In this document: piece by piece, positions 32,120-39,464 of the stretch
How the letters are laid out: each line of letters begins with the position of its first letter
Numbering within the stretch: position 1 is the first letter of the stretch
Assembly: GCA_030407505.1 (NCBI GenBank)
Contig: JASDDH010000027.1
Span: forward strand, 1 to 50,815
Reading direction: 5' to 3'
Source: Planococcus sp. APC 4015
GTDB taxonomy: Bacteria > Actinomycetota > Actinomycetes > Actinomycetales > Microbacteriaceae
Length of the DNA stretch: 50,815 nt
Translations under genes and position numbers: made by a program
The notes under the pieces: generated by a model
Database searches by the model: none
Told to the model about the DNA's origin: nothing
What the model saw: the letters and a program-made list of their open reading frames with translations, nothing else

Positions 32120-32352
32120 CCGAGAGGAAGACGACCCCGCGGCAGTGGACCATCATCACCATCGTGCTCCTCGTCGTCGCGGCGACGGCAGCGGTCCTGC
32201 TACTCACCGGAGACACAGACGAGATGTTCGCAGAGCCATCCGGGCGGTACCCCTTTCTGACGCGTGGAGTTGTCCTCGTCCTGGCTATCGTCGTCCCAAT
32301 CGGTGTCCTCGTCGGCATCGCAATTTCTGCGGCCATCAAGCGTGGGCGGTAG
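32116..32352 (+). CDS. Small 2-TM membrane protein, second gene of a coupled pair
   Basis: The 78-residue product begins at TTG 32116, inside the end of the previous gene. It has a basic start (TERKTTPRQW), helices near residues 12-31 and 50-72, and a basic end (AIKRGR). The loop between the helices is acidic (GDTDEMFAEPSGRYPF). The overlap with the upstream gene suggests a shared role. No family is recognised. Confidence 0.66.
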   Translation: MTERKTTPRQWTIITIVLLVVAATAAVLLLTGDTDEMFAEPSGRYPFLTRGVVLVLAIVVPIGVLVGIAISAAIKRGR

Positions 32353-32406
32353 CGGGCGAAACGTCCTCGACGATCTTCAGCGCGCAGCTGCCCGGTCATC
32401 GATCCC

Positions 32407-32583
32407 TCAGCGTCTGCGCTCCCCGATCAGGGCGGCAGCCGCGACAGCGAACGAGCCAACCGAGAAGACCAGACCGAGGAACACCATTCCCGACCCCCAT
32501 GCGACGGCCGCCCCCGCGGTAAAGCACGCCAGAAGTACCAGCGTTGCCCATATCGGGAACTTGGCTTGCATCGTCTCACTCAC
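32407..32583 (-). CDS. Small 2-TM membrane protein
   Basis: The 58-residue product starts VSETMQAKFPIWATLVLLAC and is nearly all membrane: helices near residues 10-29 and 33-52, then GERRR. GTG 32583 has TAGAGT seven bases upstream; ATG 32571 is an alternative. It is a single-gene unit next to the site at 32609. Confidence 0.66.
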   Translation of the reverse strand: MSETMQAKFPIWATLVLLACFTAGAAVAWGSGMVFLGLVFSVGSFAVAAAALIGERRR

Positions 32584-32608
32584 GCGGTGGACTCTACTTC
32601 CAGGAGCT

Positions 32609-32638
32609 GTCTCTCGAAGCGACCGGCCTGCGGAGGCT
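32609..32638 (+). repeat. Cassette-site repeat, moderate match
   Basis: GTCTCTCGAAGCGACCGGCC is followed by TGCGGAGGCT. CCG-N5-CGG is intact. It lies between divergent genes. Confidence 0.6.
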
Positions 32639-32696
32639 CTGGACCCGCGCATCGTGTCCTGAGCATTAAGACGAGTGTGACATTAAGCTCGGCCGC

Positions 32697-32924
32697 ATGG
32701 AGGGTCTCAGGCTCAAGCTGGATCACAACGAAGCCCTTGTTCTATTCGATTGGCTCGCGCGCTTCAACAAAACCGGAGAAGCTACGTTCGTTGATCAGGC
32801 TGAACAACGTGTGCTGTCGAACATTGAGGCCGCCCTAGAAAGCGAGCTCATCGAGCCGTTCGATCCTGACTATGCCAGCATGGTCGCCGCTGCTCGCGCC
32901 AGGGTCCGCGACCTCGCGTCATAG
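32697..32924 (+). CDS. Small helical soluble protein
   Basis: The 75-residue acidic product (MEGLRLKLDHNEALVLFDWL...) is predicted to be almost all helix, with no cysteine or membrane segment. TAAGCT lies seven bases before the ATG at 32697. Proteins of this length with the L-x-L-x-H-x-E-A-x-V-L-F-x-W-L start occur as stand-alone hypotheticals in actinobacteria. The function is unknown. Confidence 0.7.
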   Translation: MEGLRLKLDHNEALVLFDWLARFNKTGEATFVDQAEQRVLSNIEAALESELIEPFDPDYASMVAAARARVRDLAS

Positions 32925-33299
32925 GCCACCTCGGTCACCCTCAACACACTCGCTGCGTCCCTGCGACCCGCGCGGCTGACGTCCCGGCCCAAGCCGTCAC
33001 GCCTGCGAAGCAACGAATTCGCTTCCGTCGAACACCCAACGGGATCTCGTGGGCCCTGCCTCGGCAGAGACCTCATTCTCAGTTCGACACGATTGCCCAT
33101 TCACACACCAGATCTACTGATTCAGATGGCGCGATGACGGACCGGCTATCGCTCGCGTCGCGACCGCCTCGCTCAGGCGGGCCCGGCATGCGATGCCGTC
33201 AAACCCCGCGGCGCCTTTCCGTCGAGCGTTGACTATGCGCTCGTCTGGTGATGATGGGAGTGCGAGGCAGCGGCCGCTGCGCCACCCTATGCTCGTGTG
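32925..33299. other. Intergenic region with one cassette site
   Basis: It holds the site at 33128 and the promoter of the gene at 33300. The first 190 bases have no supported reading frame or structure. Confidence 0.45.
33128..33157 (+). repeat. Cassette-site repeat, moderate match
   Basis: GGCGCGATGACGGACCGGCT is followed by ATCGCTCGCG. It keeps GGACCGGCT and GCG on both flanks. It lies between tandem forward genes. Confidence 0.52.
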
Positions 33300-34085
33300 G
33301 TGACGAAGCGGGTGCGATCGCGGCGAAGCGATGGCCCGGTTCCCGCATCGCTGTACTGGCGGATGTTCCGTCTGTCGCCGCTGATCATGTTCTTCGGTAT
33401 GGCCGCCGGTGGCGTCTTTATCTTTCGATCGATCCTCGTGTGGGGCGTCGAAAGCAGCGACTATCGGTTCGGGGCGGACATTCCGATCTCGTGGGCGGTT
33501 CTCGTGCTGTGGGCAGGCTCAGTTGCCCTGCTGCTCAAGCCTCCGCAATCTGTTCTAGCGCGACCCGACAGCCCGGACCCGTCGCCGGCTCTGGTGTGGC
33601 CGCTGGGACGGCGATTTCGGTTGTGGACGGTTGTAGCTGCCCCTTTCTGCGGACCGCTCGCGGTACTGGCGCTAGCCTCCATTCCTGTCGCGCTTGGGTG
33701 GGATCCGGCGATCCCAGCTAACCTCTGGCTGGGGCTCCCAGTCGCGGTCGGGCTCACGCTGTTCACCGGCGCGCTGATCTGGATTGTGCTTCGTGGCGCA
33801 CTGCACGGCGTCGAGCTGACTCCAACGCACCTGATCGCGCGTGGATACTTCACCACGCGCCGCTACAAGCGGCAAGAGATCGTCTCGATCAACGCAGTCC
33901 AGCTGCAGGGCTGGCCCAGCGTGCTGCTCACGACGTTGATGAACCGGGACGTCGAGCACACCCTGCAACTCTCGCTTCTAGACGGCTCCGAACCGATCCT
34001 GTTCGCCGCGAACTCGCATGAGCACGATGTACAGACCGGCGCGGACCTGGTAGGCGCTTGGCGACAGGAAGCTCACAACTCTTAG
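33300..34085 (+). CDS. Hypothetical membrane protein with PH-like C-terminal domain
   Basis: The 261-residue product has four hydrophobic segments (about residues 22-45, 62-82, 110-130 and 145-168). After the last is a domain GVELTPTHLIARGYFTTRRY followed by KRQEIVSINAVQL, which matches the bacterial PH/YdbT-type beta fold found after helices in many actinobacterial proteins. Its role is unknown. GTG 33300 is six bases after TATGCT; GTG 33297 is also in frame. It is a single-gene unit. Confidence 0.72.
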   Translation: MTKRVRSRRSDGPVPASLYWRMFRLSPLIMFFGMAAGGVFIFRSILVWGVESSDYRFGADIPISWAVLVLWAGSVALLLKPPQSVLARPDSPDPSPALVWPLGRRFRLWTVVAAPFCGPLAVLALASIPVALGWDPAIPANLWLGLPVAVGLTLFTGALIWIVLRGALHGVELTPTHLIARGYFTTRRYKRQEIVSINAVQLQGWPSVLLTTLMNRDVEHTLQLSLLDGSEPILFAANSHEHDVQTGADLVGAWRQEAHNS

Positions 34086-34317
34086 CGCCATTGCTCCCCA
34101 GGGAGCGTGCCGTGCGCGCCCAATGCGTGACTTGGCGCGAACGCATCGCTTACCGCGCGCTTGCAGACCATCCTGCGAGCACGTGGATGCCTTGCAGCTC
34201 GGGCGTGAGTCCCCTCATGCTGGGACAGTGCCACCCTCACCGAACGTGTACGACGCCGGCCGGCGAAGGCTCGCTCTCGATCAAGAGACCCACCGGCGAG
34301 AACAGGACGGCTGACAA

Positions 34318-34654
34318 GTGAGAGATCGTGGAGAGTTCGAAGCCACGCTCGTACACGTAGTTCCGCCTCCGTGGTACCTCGCGACCGCCGGGTTCGTTGT
34401 CGGGATCCTCGGTGGGAGTGCCGGTGACTTCTCGAGGCAACGACACCTTCACGTCGAGGTGTTCGAGGAGGGCAGGATCTATCGCGCCACGATTGGGGAT
34501 GTGCCGAGAAGCTGGTCGCGGCCCCGCAGTTGGGAGGTTCCGGACGGGTGGGCATCCGCAGCTGAAACTTGACGCGCTGCGCGCGCTGAACCAGACCGCA
34601 CGCGACCGCTTCAGCGGGACTGGCGCGAGCATACGACTCCCGGAGGCGGGCTGA
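34318..34654 (+). pseudogene. Possible small protein gene with a frameshift
   Basis: From GTG 34318 the frame gives FEATLVHVVPPPWYLATAGF, then VVGILGGSAGDFSRQRHLHV and EEGRIYRATIGDVP, before stopping at 34572. A second frame from about 34553 reads HPQLKLDALRALNQTARDRF and SGTGASIRLPEAG and stops at 34654. Together they resemble one protein of about 110 residues with a single membrane helix. No promoter or ribosome binding site is clear, so both the start and the join are tentative. Confidence 0.38.
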
Positions 34655-34708
34655 GACCCCCGAACCTGCAGACCCACCCGCTTGCGATCGGCTGGGATGA
34701 CGAGCGGA

Positions 34709-34738
34709 CACCGGCCCCGAAGAATGTCGGGGCCGGTG
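34709..34738. terminator. Perfect 12-bp hairpin
   Basis: CACCGGCCCCGA and TCGGGGCCGGTG form a perfect stem around the loop AGAATG. It lies ten bases upstream of the -10 box of the gene at 34761 and downstream of the preceding frames. No U-tract follows, so it may be a terminator-like insulator or an imperfect relative of the cassette-site hairpin. Confidence 0.5.
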
Positions 34739-34760
34739 GCTGGGCCACTATGGTTTCCAT

Positions 34761-35207
34761 ATGGGGGCGGACGCGGACGAGGCTATGCCCGCCCTCCTGA
34801 CCGCGGGAATCATCATGATTGCGGTCGGGCTGATGCTGGCGACGTTTCCTGCCGGCTTTGCACTGGGTGTGGCCGTCGCGATTGCGGGAACCGTTCTCTT
34901 CGCAGTGGTAGCCATCCGCTGCTGGTCGGCGTGGAAGAGGCGCCCGAAGCGTGCCTCGACCGAGAAAGATCCCGACCGCTTCTGGAACGCAGAACATCGC
35001 CTCGGATCGCTGGCGGGTGCAGCCGCGGGTGTGTCAATCGGCTGGGGTGTGCTCGCGTTTCTCAGGCCCGAAGAAGATCGAGACGGCACCATCTTCATCT
35101 CGGCACCGATCCTGGTCGCATCCCTCATCGCCTACCTCCTCATGCGCGGACACAACAAACGCAAACGCGCCGCTGGCGACCATCGCATCGGGAGCGAAAC
35201 GGACTAG
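34761..35207 (+). CDS. Hypothetical membrane protein (4 TM)
   Basis: The 148-residue product has helices near residues 10-30, 33-53, 80-100 and 111-130, and a basic tail (HNKRKRAAGDHR). Between the second and third helices is a charged loop (KRRPKRASTEKDPDRFWNAE). TATGGT lies six bases before the ATG at 34761. The next gene, a recombinase, starts 80 bases downstream with its own promoter. No family is recognised. Confidence 0.72.
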   Translation: MGADADEAMPALLTAGIIMIAVGLMLATFPAGFALGVAVAIAGTVLFAVVAIRCWSAWKRRPKRASTEKDPDRFWNAEHRLGSLAGAAAGVSIGWGVLAFLRPEEDRDGTIFISAPILVASLIAYLLMRGHNKRKRAAGDHRIGSETD

Positions 35208-35273
35208 GGAGCGTCGAGGCGGGTGGCTCGCATATCCATGACGGATGCGCCCTTACCGACGCAGCTAGGGAGT

Positions 35274-35287
35274 CGCAATATGTTGCG
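35274..35287 (+). promoter_or_regulatory. Palindrome over the recombinase promoter
   Basis: CGCAA-TATG-TTGCG abuts the start codon at 35288 and contains the likely -10 box (CAATAT). A protein bound here would block transcription of the leaderless recombinase gene, so autoregulation by the recombinase or control by a repressor is likely. Confidence 0.6.
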
Positions 35288-35875
35288 ATGAATGAGATCA
35301 AGATCGGCTACGCCCGAGTGTCCACGATCGAGCAAGACCTCACTGCTCAACGGGAAGCTCTGGCAAGGCTAGGAGTCGATGAAGCTCACATCTTTGTGGA
35401 TCACGGGATGACGGGCACGAACCGGGCTCGACCCGGTCTGCGAGAAGCTCTCGCGGCAGTCAGATCAGGAGACACCCTCGTCGTGACCAAGCTGGACCGC
35501 CTCGCACGCTCGCTCAAGGACGCGCGAGACATCGCCGACGAGCTCACCCGCAAGGGCGTCGCACTCAGCTTGGGAGCGAGCACCTACGATCCAACGGACC
35601 CCATCGGGCGGCTGTTGTTCAACGTGCTGGCGATGGTCGCCGAGTTCGAGTCCGACTTGATCCGAATGCGGACAAGGGAAGGAATGGCTATCGCCCGGGC
35701 AAAAGGGAGACTGAAGGGCAAGCAGCCGAAACTAACCCGAACACAGCGCGCGCACCTCTACGAATTGCTTGATGGCAAGTCCTACTCCCAAACCGAGATC
35801 GCCGAGCTGTTCGGAGTTTCCCGCGCGACGATCTACCGCGAGTCACAGCGGCGCGTCACCGAAGCGGTCCGGTGA
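35288..35875 (+). CDS. Small serine recombinase (resolvase/invertase)
   Basis: The 195-residue enzyme is a full-length small serine recombinase. The N-terminal catalytic domain has GYARVST (nucleophile Ser 12) and TKLDRLARSLKDA, and the E-helix segment includes LLFNVLAMVAEFESDLIRMR. The C-terminal DNA-binding domain (about residues 140-190) ends in a helix-turn-helix, SYSQTEIAELFGVSRATIYR. Such enzymes resolve cointegrates or invert DNA at short paired sites. ATG 35288 is used with CAATAT six bases upstream. It is the only intact site-specific recombinase in the window apart from the IS transposase, so it is a candidate to act on the cassette sites; it may equally be a cargo gene. Confidence 0.9.
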   Translation: MNEIKIGYARVSTIEQDLTAQREALARLGVDEAHIFVDHGMTGTNRARPGLREALAAVRSGDTLVVTKLDRLARSLKDARDIADELTRKGVALSLGASTYDPTDPIGRLLFNVLAMVAEFESDLIRMRTREGMAIARAKGRLKGKQPKLTRTQRAHLYELLDGKSYSQTEIAELFGVSRATIYRESQRRVTEAVR

Positions 35876-35963
35876 AGCGATTCCGAGCTCCCGCCACAAA
35901 ATGGAGGGAGCTCGGACGTTCGCGCGCTGACGCGACCGCCCGTGGCAGAGCATGGTCCGAGAC

Positions 35964-35995
35964 TGCGCGCTAACCGACCGCCTATCGGGCGCGCG
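35964..35995 (+). repeat. Cassette-site repeat, good match with full hairpin
   Basis: TGCGCGCTAACCGACCGCCT is followed by ATCGGGCGCGCG. GCGCGC (35965-35970) pairs with GCGCGC (35989-35994) and CCG pairs with CGG across a five-base loop, leaving TAACCGA bulged on one side. It lies between convergent genes. Confidence 0.78.
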
Positions 35996-36024
35996 CTTCG
36001 GGTGGCATTGTGGCTATGTGCCGG

Positions 36025-36378
36025 TCAGCGAGACAGCGGGCGAAGTCGGTCCTCGCTAACGGGGAAGGACACGGCGTAGTAGATCTGATCTGCGTTCATG
36101 TCACCCCAATCATCCTTCTTCACCCGTATTGCAGCGGGAGACACCTCTGCGATCCGCACACGAAGCCACGAGCCATCGTCGAGCCGCAACTCGTGAGGAT
36201 CGGCGAGGTAACCCAGGCCGAGAGCGTCAAGGGTCTCCTCCGCGACCATCCAGTCCACCGCACCGGTTCGCCGACGCCCCAACAGATCGATCGCGACGAA
36301 GCCGTCGTTGACAGGCTCCATCCATCCCACTCGTTCCCCGTCATCGGAACGGCGATGCTCGATCCAGTCATCCTCCAC
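36025..36378 (-). CDS. Small hypothetical soluble protein
   Basis: The 117-residue product starts MEDDWIEHRRSDDGERVGWM and is beta-rich and acidic, with GFVAIDLLGRRRTGAVDWMV and HELRLDDGSWLRVRIAEVSP. The fold may be SH3-like. No membrane segment is present. GTG 36378 has TATCTT six bases upstream. It is a single-gene unit between the sites at 35964 and 36411. No family is recognised, although the WxEPxNDGFVxIDLLGR phrase is typical of small actinobacterial hypotheticals. Confidence 0.68.
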   Translation of the reverse strand: MEDDWIEHRRSDDGERVGWMEPVNDGFVAIDLLGRRRTGAVDWMVAEETLDALGLGYLADPHELRLDDGSWLRVRIAEVSPAAIRVKKDDWGDMNADQIYYAVSFPVSEDRLRPLSR

Positions 36379-36410
36379 TCGTCAAAGATAACGATCAACC
36401 AGCCGAGGCC

Positions 36411-36440
36411 GTCTGCAAGTCCACCGGTCTACGGGCGACT
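36411..36440 (+). repeat. Cassette-site repeat, interrupted by the IS
   Basis: GTCTGCAAGTCCACCGGTCT is followed by ACGGGCGACT. CCG-N5-CGG is intact. The IS481 element is inserted directly after it, and the sequence resumes at 37550. Confidence 0.6.
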
Positions 36441-37434
36441 AGTTGTGATGTCCAGGCAGGTTGTTGAGTCTGCTGATGGGTGGGCCGCCGATGGCGGAGT
36501 GGGTTCGGTGATGATTGTAGAAGTGCAGCCAACCGGGCAAGGCAGCGCGTCGTTCGGTCTCTGAGGAGTAGAAGCGGGCGTAGGCCCATCCGTCGGCGAG
36601 GGTGCGGTGCAGGCGCTCGATCTTCCCGTTGGTCTGCGGCCGGTAGGGGCGAGTTCGTTTGTGGCGGATCCCGAGCTGGGTGCAGGCGTCTTTCCAGGCG
36701 TGGGATCGGTAGGCCGAGCCGTTGTCGGAGAGCACGCGCTCGACGGTGACGCCGCGTTCAGCGAACCAGGTGACTGCGCGCTCGAGCACGCCGATCGCCG
36801 TGACGGCCTTCTCGTCTGCGCAGACCTCGATGTAGGCGACGCGGGAGTGGTCGTCGATCACGGTGTGCAGGAACGCGGTGCCGATGAGAGGGCGGTATTG
36901 GCGGCCGCGTTCCCCGGTTCGGACGGCTTGGTCGCGGGCGTTGGCTTTGCTCTGCTGGCGGCTGAGGAACTTGTGTCCGCCGCCGTCGGGGATGTTGCCG
37001 AACTTGGTGACGTCGACGTGGATAAGCGAACCCGGGTGCGGGTGCTCGTAGCGTCGGATCGGCTCGCCGGTGACGCGGTCGATATGGCTGAGCCGGTTGA
37101 TCCGCGCGCGCACGAGCACCGCGTGAACTGTCGATGCCGGCAACCCTAGTTCGCCGCCGATCTGCACTGGTCCGAGCCGTCGCCGCCATCGCAACCTGAC
37201 GATTCGTTTGACGACATCCGGTGGTGTTCTGGTCGGCATCGACCGCGGGCGACTGGAGCGATTCACCATCCCCGCGGCGCCCTCGGCCCGATATCGGGCC
37301 GCCCACTTTCGGGCAGTCACGGGCGAGACCATGAACATCTTGGCCGCGACGATCACCGGCCACCGATCATCGACGACGAGCCGCGCCAACCGAAGTCGAG
37401 CGCGCGGAGTCAGAGCAGCATTAGCGTGGGACAC
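36439..37434 (-). CDS. IS481-family DDE transposase
   Basis: The 331-residue transposase has an N-terminal helix-turn-helix region (LTPRARLRLARLVVDDRWPV followed by KMFMVSPVTARKWAARYRAE) and a DDE integrase core. The first Asp is in LIHVDVTKFGNIP, the second in RVLSDNGSAYRS, and the Glu in PYRPQTNGKIERLHRT. This is the IS481/IS3-like pattern. GTG 37434 is five bases after AGGAGG, so it is preferred to an in-frame upstream start. The stop codon TAG (36439-36441) lies outside the element, in the duplicated CTAG target, so the gene is completed by its insertion site. Confidence 0.92.
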   Translation of the reverse strand: MSHANAALTPRARLRLARLVVDDRWPVIVAAKMFMVSPVTARKWAARYRAEGAAGMVNRSSRPRSMPTRTPPDVVKRIVRLRWRRRLGPVQIGGELGLPASTVHAVLVRARINRLSHIDRVTGEPIRRYEHPHPGSLIHVDVTKFGNIPDGGGHKFLSRQQSKANARDQAVRTGERGRQYRPLIGTAFLHTVIDDHSRVAYIEVCADEKAVTAIGVLERAVTWFAERGVTVERVLSDNGSAYRSHAWKDACTQLGIRHKRTRPYRPQTNGKIERLHRTLADGWAYARFYSSETERRAALPGWLHFYNHHRTHSAIGGPPISRLNNLPGHHN

Positions 37435-37549
37435 GAAGGCCTCCTGAGTGCGAGAGCGGTTCCTAGACAGCTCCACTCTCGCAACGGGAGGCCTTCACCC
37501 GTCAGCGAATCACACGCGATTCACACAACAACGTCCCTGGACATCACAC
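36443..37549. mobile_element. IS481-family insertion sequence
   Basis: The element is about 1,107 bases long. Its ends are a 13-bp perfect inverted repeat, TGTGATGTCCAGG at 36444-36456 and CCTGGACATCACA at 37536-37548. It is flanked by a direct repeat CTAG (36439-36442 and 37550-37553; CTAGT if the next base is counted). It carries one transposase gene. Intact ends, an intact transposase and an intact target duplication all point to a recent insertion. Confidence 0.9.
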
Positions 37550-37581
37550 CTAGTCCTTCGCGATCCGGCACGATTGTCGAC

Positions 37582-38676
37582 ATGAGCAGGCGAGACGACC
37601 CGACCGAAACGATGGTCAGCTGGGGACCGATCAGCGACCGGTCGCTGATGGTTCAAGAGTTCATAAGGAGTTGGACGCGGCGTTGGCCTTCTCTTCCGCC
37701 CGCGGACATGCGTGAGTCGCAAGCACTGGGAATCTCCCATCTGAGACTGCATAGCCTTCCGCAATCCAAACAGTTTCCGGACGTCGGCGTCGAGTATGCC
37801 GAATTGCTCCATCGCAGCTCGCTTACGCTGAAGCAACTTTTCCTGAGTTCGGGAAAGAACCTCTCCGAGCCCTTGCTCCTCGTGACGAGCAGCGCGTCGG
37901 GATCGTCTGACCCAACACCGAGAGACCAATGGCTGGAGCGACTCGTACCGTCCGCGCTGCTTTGCAGCGTCCGCACGGACTACGACCCCACCGACTCCGA
38001 GGAGATCTGGGCACACATGTACATCCGAGAAGTGCAACGAGATGACATCCAACTGACGTCAGCGCTCATCCTCGTCGCCGATGAGATCGCCTGGGGTGTG
38101 ATGATTGCGCCTGCATCGGTCGACTGGGTCTACATGCCCTATGCCGGCGGCGCTGACATTCTCGGCGCCCCGGAGTCTGTGTTGGCGGATCTACGCGATT
38201 CCCATCCTGACTGGCTGCCGAGCCCCGAAGCAACAAAGTGGCGGAGCGCGGTCTACCCAGACACACCCGGCTGGGAATTCCGCGCGGCCGACATGCCGGA
38301 GGCGACCGCACGGCGGCTGGCCGAGGTCGCAGAAGCCGAGGACCTTCTACTTACAAACGGGATCGTGGTCGATCCGCGCAAGGAACTCACCATCGGGCTT
38401 GGGAGATCCGACGCCCAGTTGCTGCGCATCATTCTCACCAATGAACCCGGCGAGGTTTACGACTACTCCGTCGACCAGGTCATCCGCCTAACCCCAGCGG
38501 AAGCCGCGAATCGTCTGCATTGCCAGACCGCGCTGGACGGCGACATTGATGAGTTCCTGACGGGATACGGATACCGCCACCCCGTTGAAGCAGTCAATGG
38601 CGCAATACCCGGTCGACTCTGGGATCCAGAGTCCGACTACACCGGAATCCGAGACGCCGAAGACTCGAGTTCCTGA
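37582..38676 (+). CDS. Two-part protein with DUF3885-like domain
   Basis: The 364-residue soluble protein has an N-terminal part of about 190 residues matching DUF3885-type proteins: FIRSWTRRWPSLPPADMRES at the start, and VDWVYMPYAGGADILGAPES then LADLRDSHPDWL at the end. The last 150 residues form a second unit with WEFRAADMPEATARRLAEVA and EAEDLLLTNGIVVDPRKELT. DUF3885 proteins occur in polymorphic-toxin and accessory loci, sometimes as immunity-like proteins, but no toxin is adjacent. ATG 37582 has ACGATT six bases upstream; the longer frame begins inside the IS. The IS separates this gene from its upstream cassette site. Confidence 0.68.
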   Translation: MSRRDDPTETMVSWGPISDRSLMVQEFIRSWTRRWPSLPPADMRESQALGISHLRLHSLPQSKQFPDVGVEYAELLHRSSLTLKQLFLSSGKNLSEPLLLVTSSASGSSDPTPRDQWLERLVPSALLCSVRTDYDPTDSEEIWAHMYIREVQRDDIQLTSALILVADEIAWGVMIAPASVDWVYMPYAGGADILGAPESVLADLRDSHPDWLPSPEATKWRSAVYPDTPGWEFRAADMPEATARRLAEVAEAEDLLLTNGIVVDPRKELTIGLGRSDAQLLRIILTNEPGEVYDYSVDQVIRLTPAEAANRLHCQTALDGDIDEFLTGYGYRHPVEAVNGAIPGRLWDPESDYTGIRDAEDSSS

Positions 38677-38848
38677 CCATCGGCGAACCCAAGGCCGTCC
38701 TCTTCGCGGAAGAGCCGCAGGACGACGGGATTGCGAACGATCGCTTAGTCAATCCACAAGCCCGGGTCTTGATCGACGTCCTTGGGCCACGCGAGCCGGG
38801 AAGTCTGGAACGATCGCAGGAAGGAAGCCAGGGGGGGAGAGAGAGGCC

Positions 38849-39454
38849 ATGCCAAGTGCGAAGAAGATCCGCAAGAAGGTGACCCGGGCGGTCGGGTCCG
38901 AACGCCTCATGCGGTTGCGCCGTGCCTCGCGGGAAAACCAGACGATCGACGGCTTCGCCGTCGCCGTCGGCGCCGAGTGGGCGCTCTTGCACCGCACCAT
39001 GGATGGTGGATTCTTCGACGGACACGTCGCGATCAGGCTGGACGATATCGCCAGCGTCGACCGAGTCTCCAGTTTTGAGACCTCGTTCGCTCGCACCCAG
39101 CCCGAGTGGCCACCGGCAGCACCGGCCCGCGCAGCCGAGCTGGATCTCGACACCACGTCCGGAATGCTCGCCTCGCTCCTCCATCCCGGCGAGCTGTTCG
39201 GTATCGAGCGGAACAAGAAGTACGACGCCATATGGATCGGTGTTCCCGACGAACTCACTCGCCGCTGGCTGTACATGTGGGAAGTGAGCCCGGACGCGAG
39301 CTGGCACGCGCAGCCCAGCGGTTACCGCCTTCGCACCATCACGATGGTGAGGACCAACGACCACTACCAGCGGGGACTCACCGCAATCGCCGGCGCACCT
39401 CCGGTCGACCCTTCGTCCCCACCTTGGGGTTCGTTTCGCGAGCCAAAGAAGTGA
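38849..39454 (+). CDS. Hypothetical soluble protein
   Basis: The 201-residue product has a basic start (MPSAKKIRKKVTRAVGSERL), then a beta-rich domain with DGFAVAVGAEWALLHRTMDG and HVAIRLDDIASVDRVSSF. It continues with LLHPGELFGIERNKKYDAIW and a final WLYMWEVSPDASWHA. No membrane segment or catalytic motif is seen. ATG 38849 is preceded by a strong purine-rich ribosome binding site (GGGGGGAGAGAGAG). The frame is open upstream, but that part overlaps the previous gene. No family is recognised. Confidence 0.68.
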   Translation: MPSAKKIRKKVTRAVGSERLMRLRRASRENQTIDGFAVAVGAEWALLHRTMDGGFFDGHVAIRLDDIASVDRVSSFETSFARTQPEWPPAAPARAAELDLDTTSGMLASLLHPGELFGIERNKKYDAIWIGVPDELTRRWLYMWEVSPDASWHAQPSGYRLRTITMVRTNDHYQRGLTAIAGAPPVDPSSPPWGSFREPKK

Positions 39455-39464
39455 CAGCTCACCT

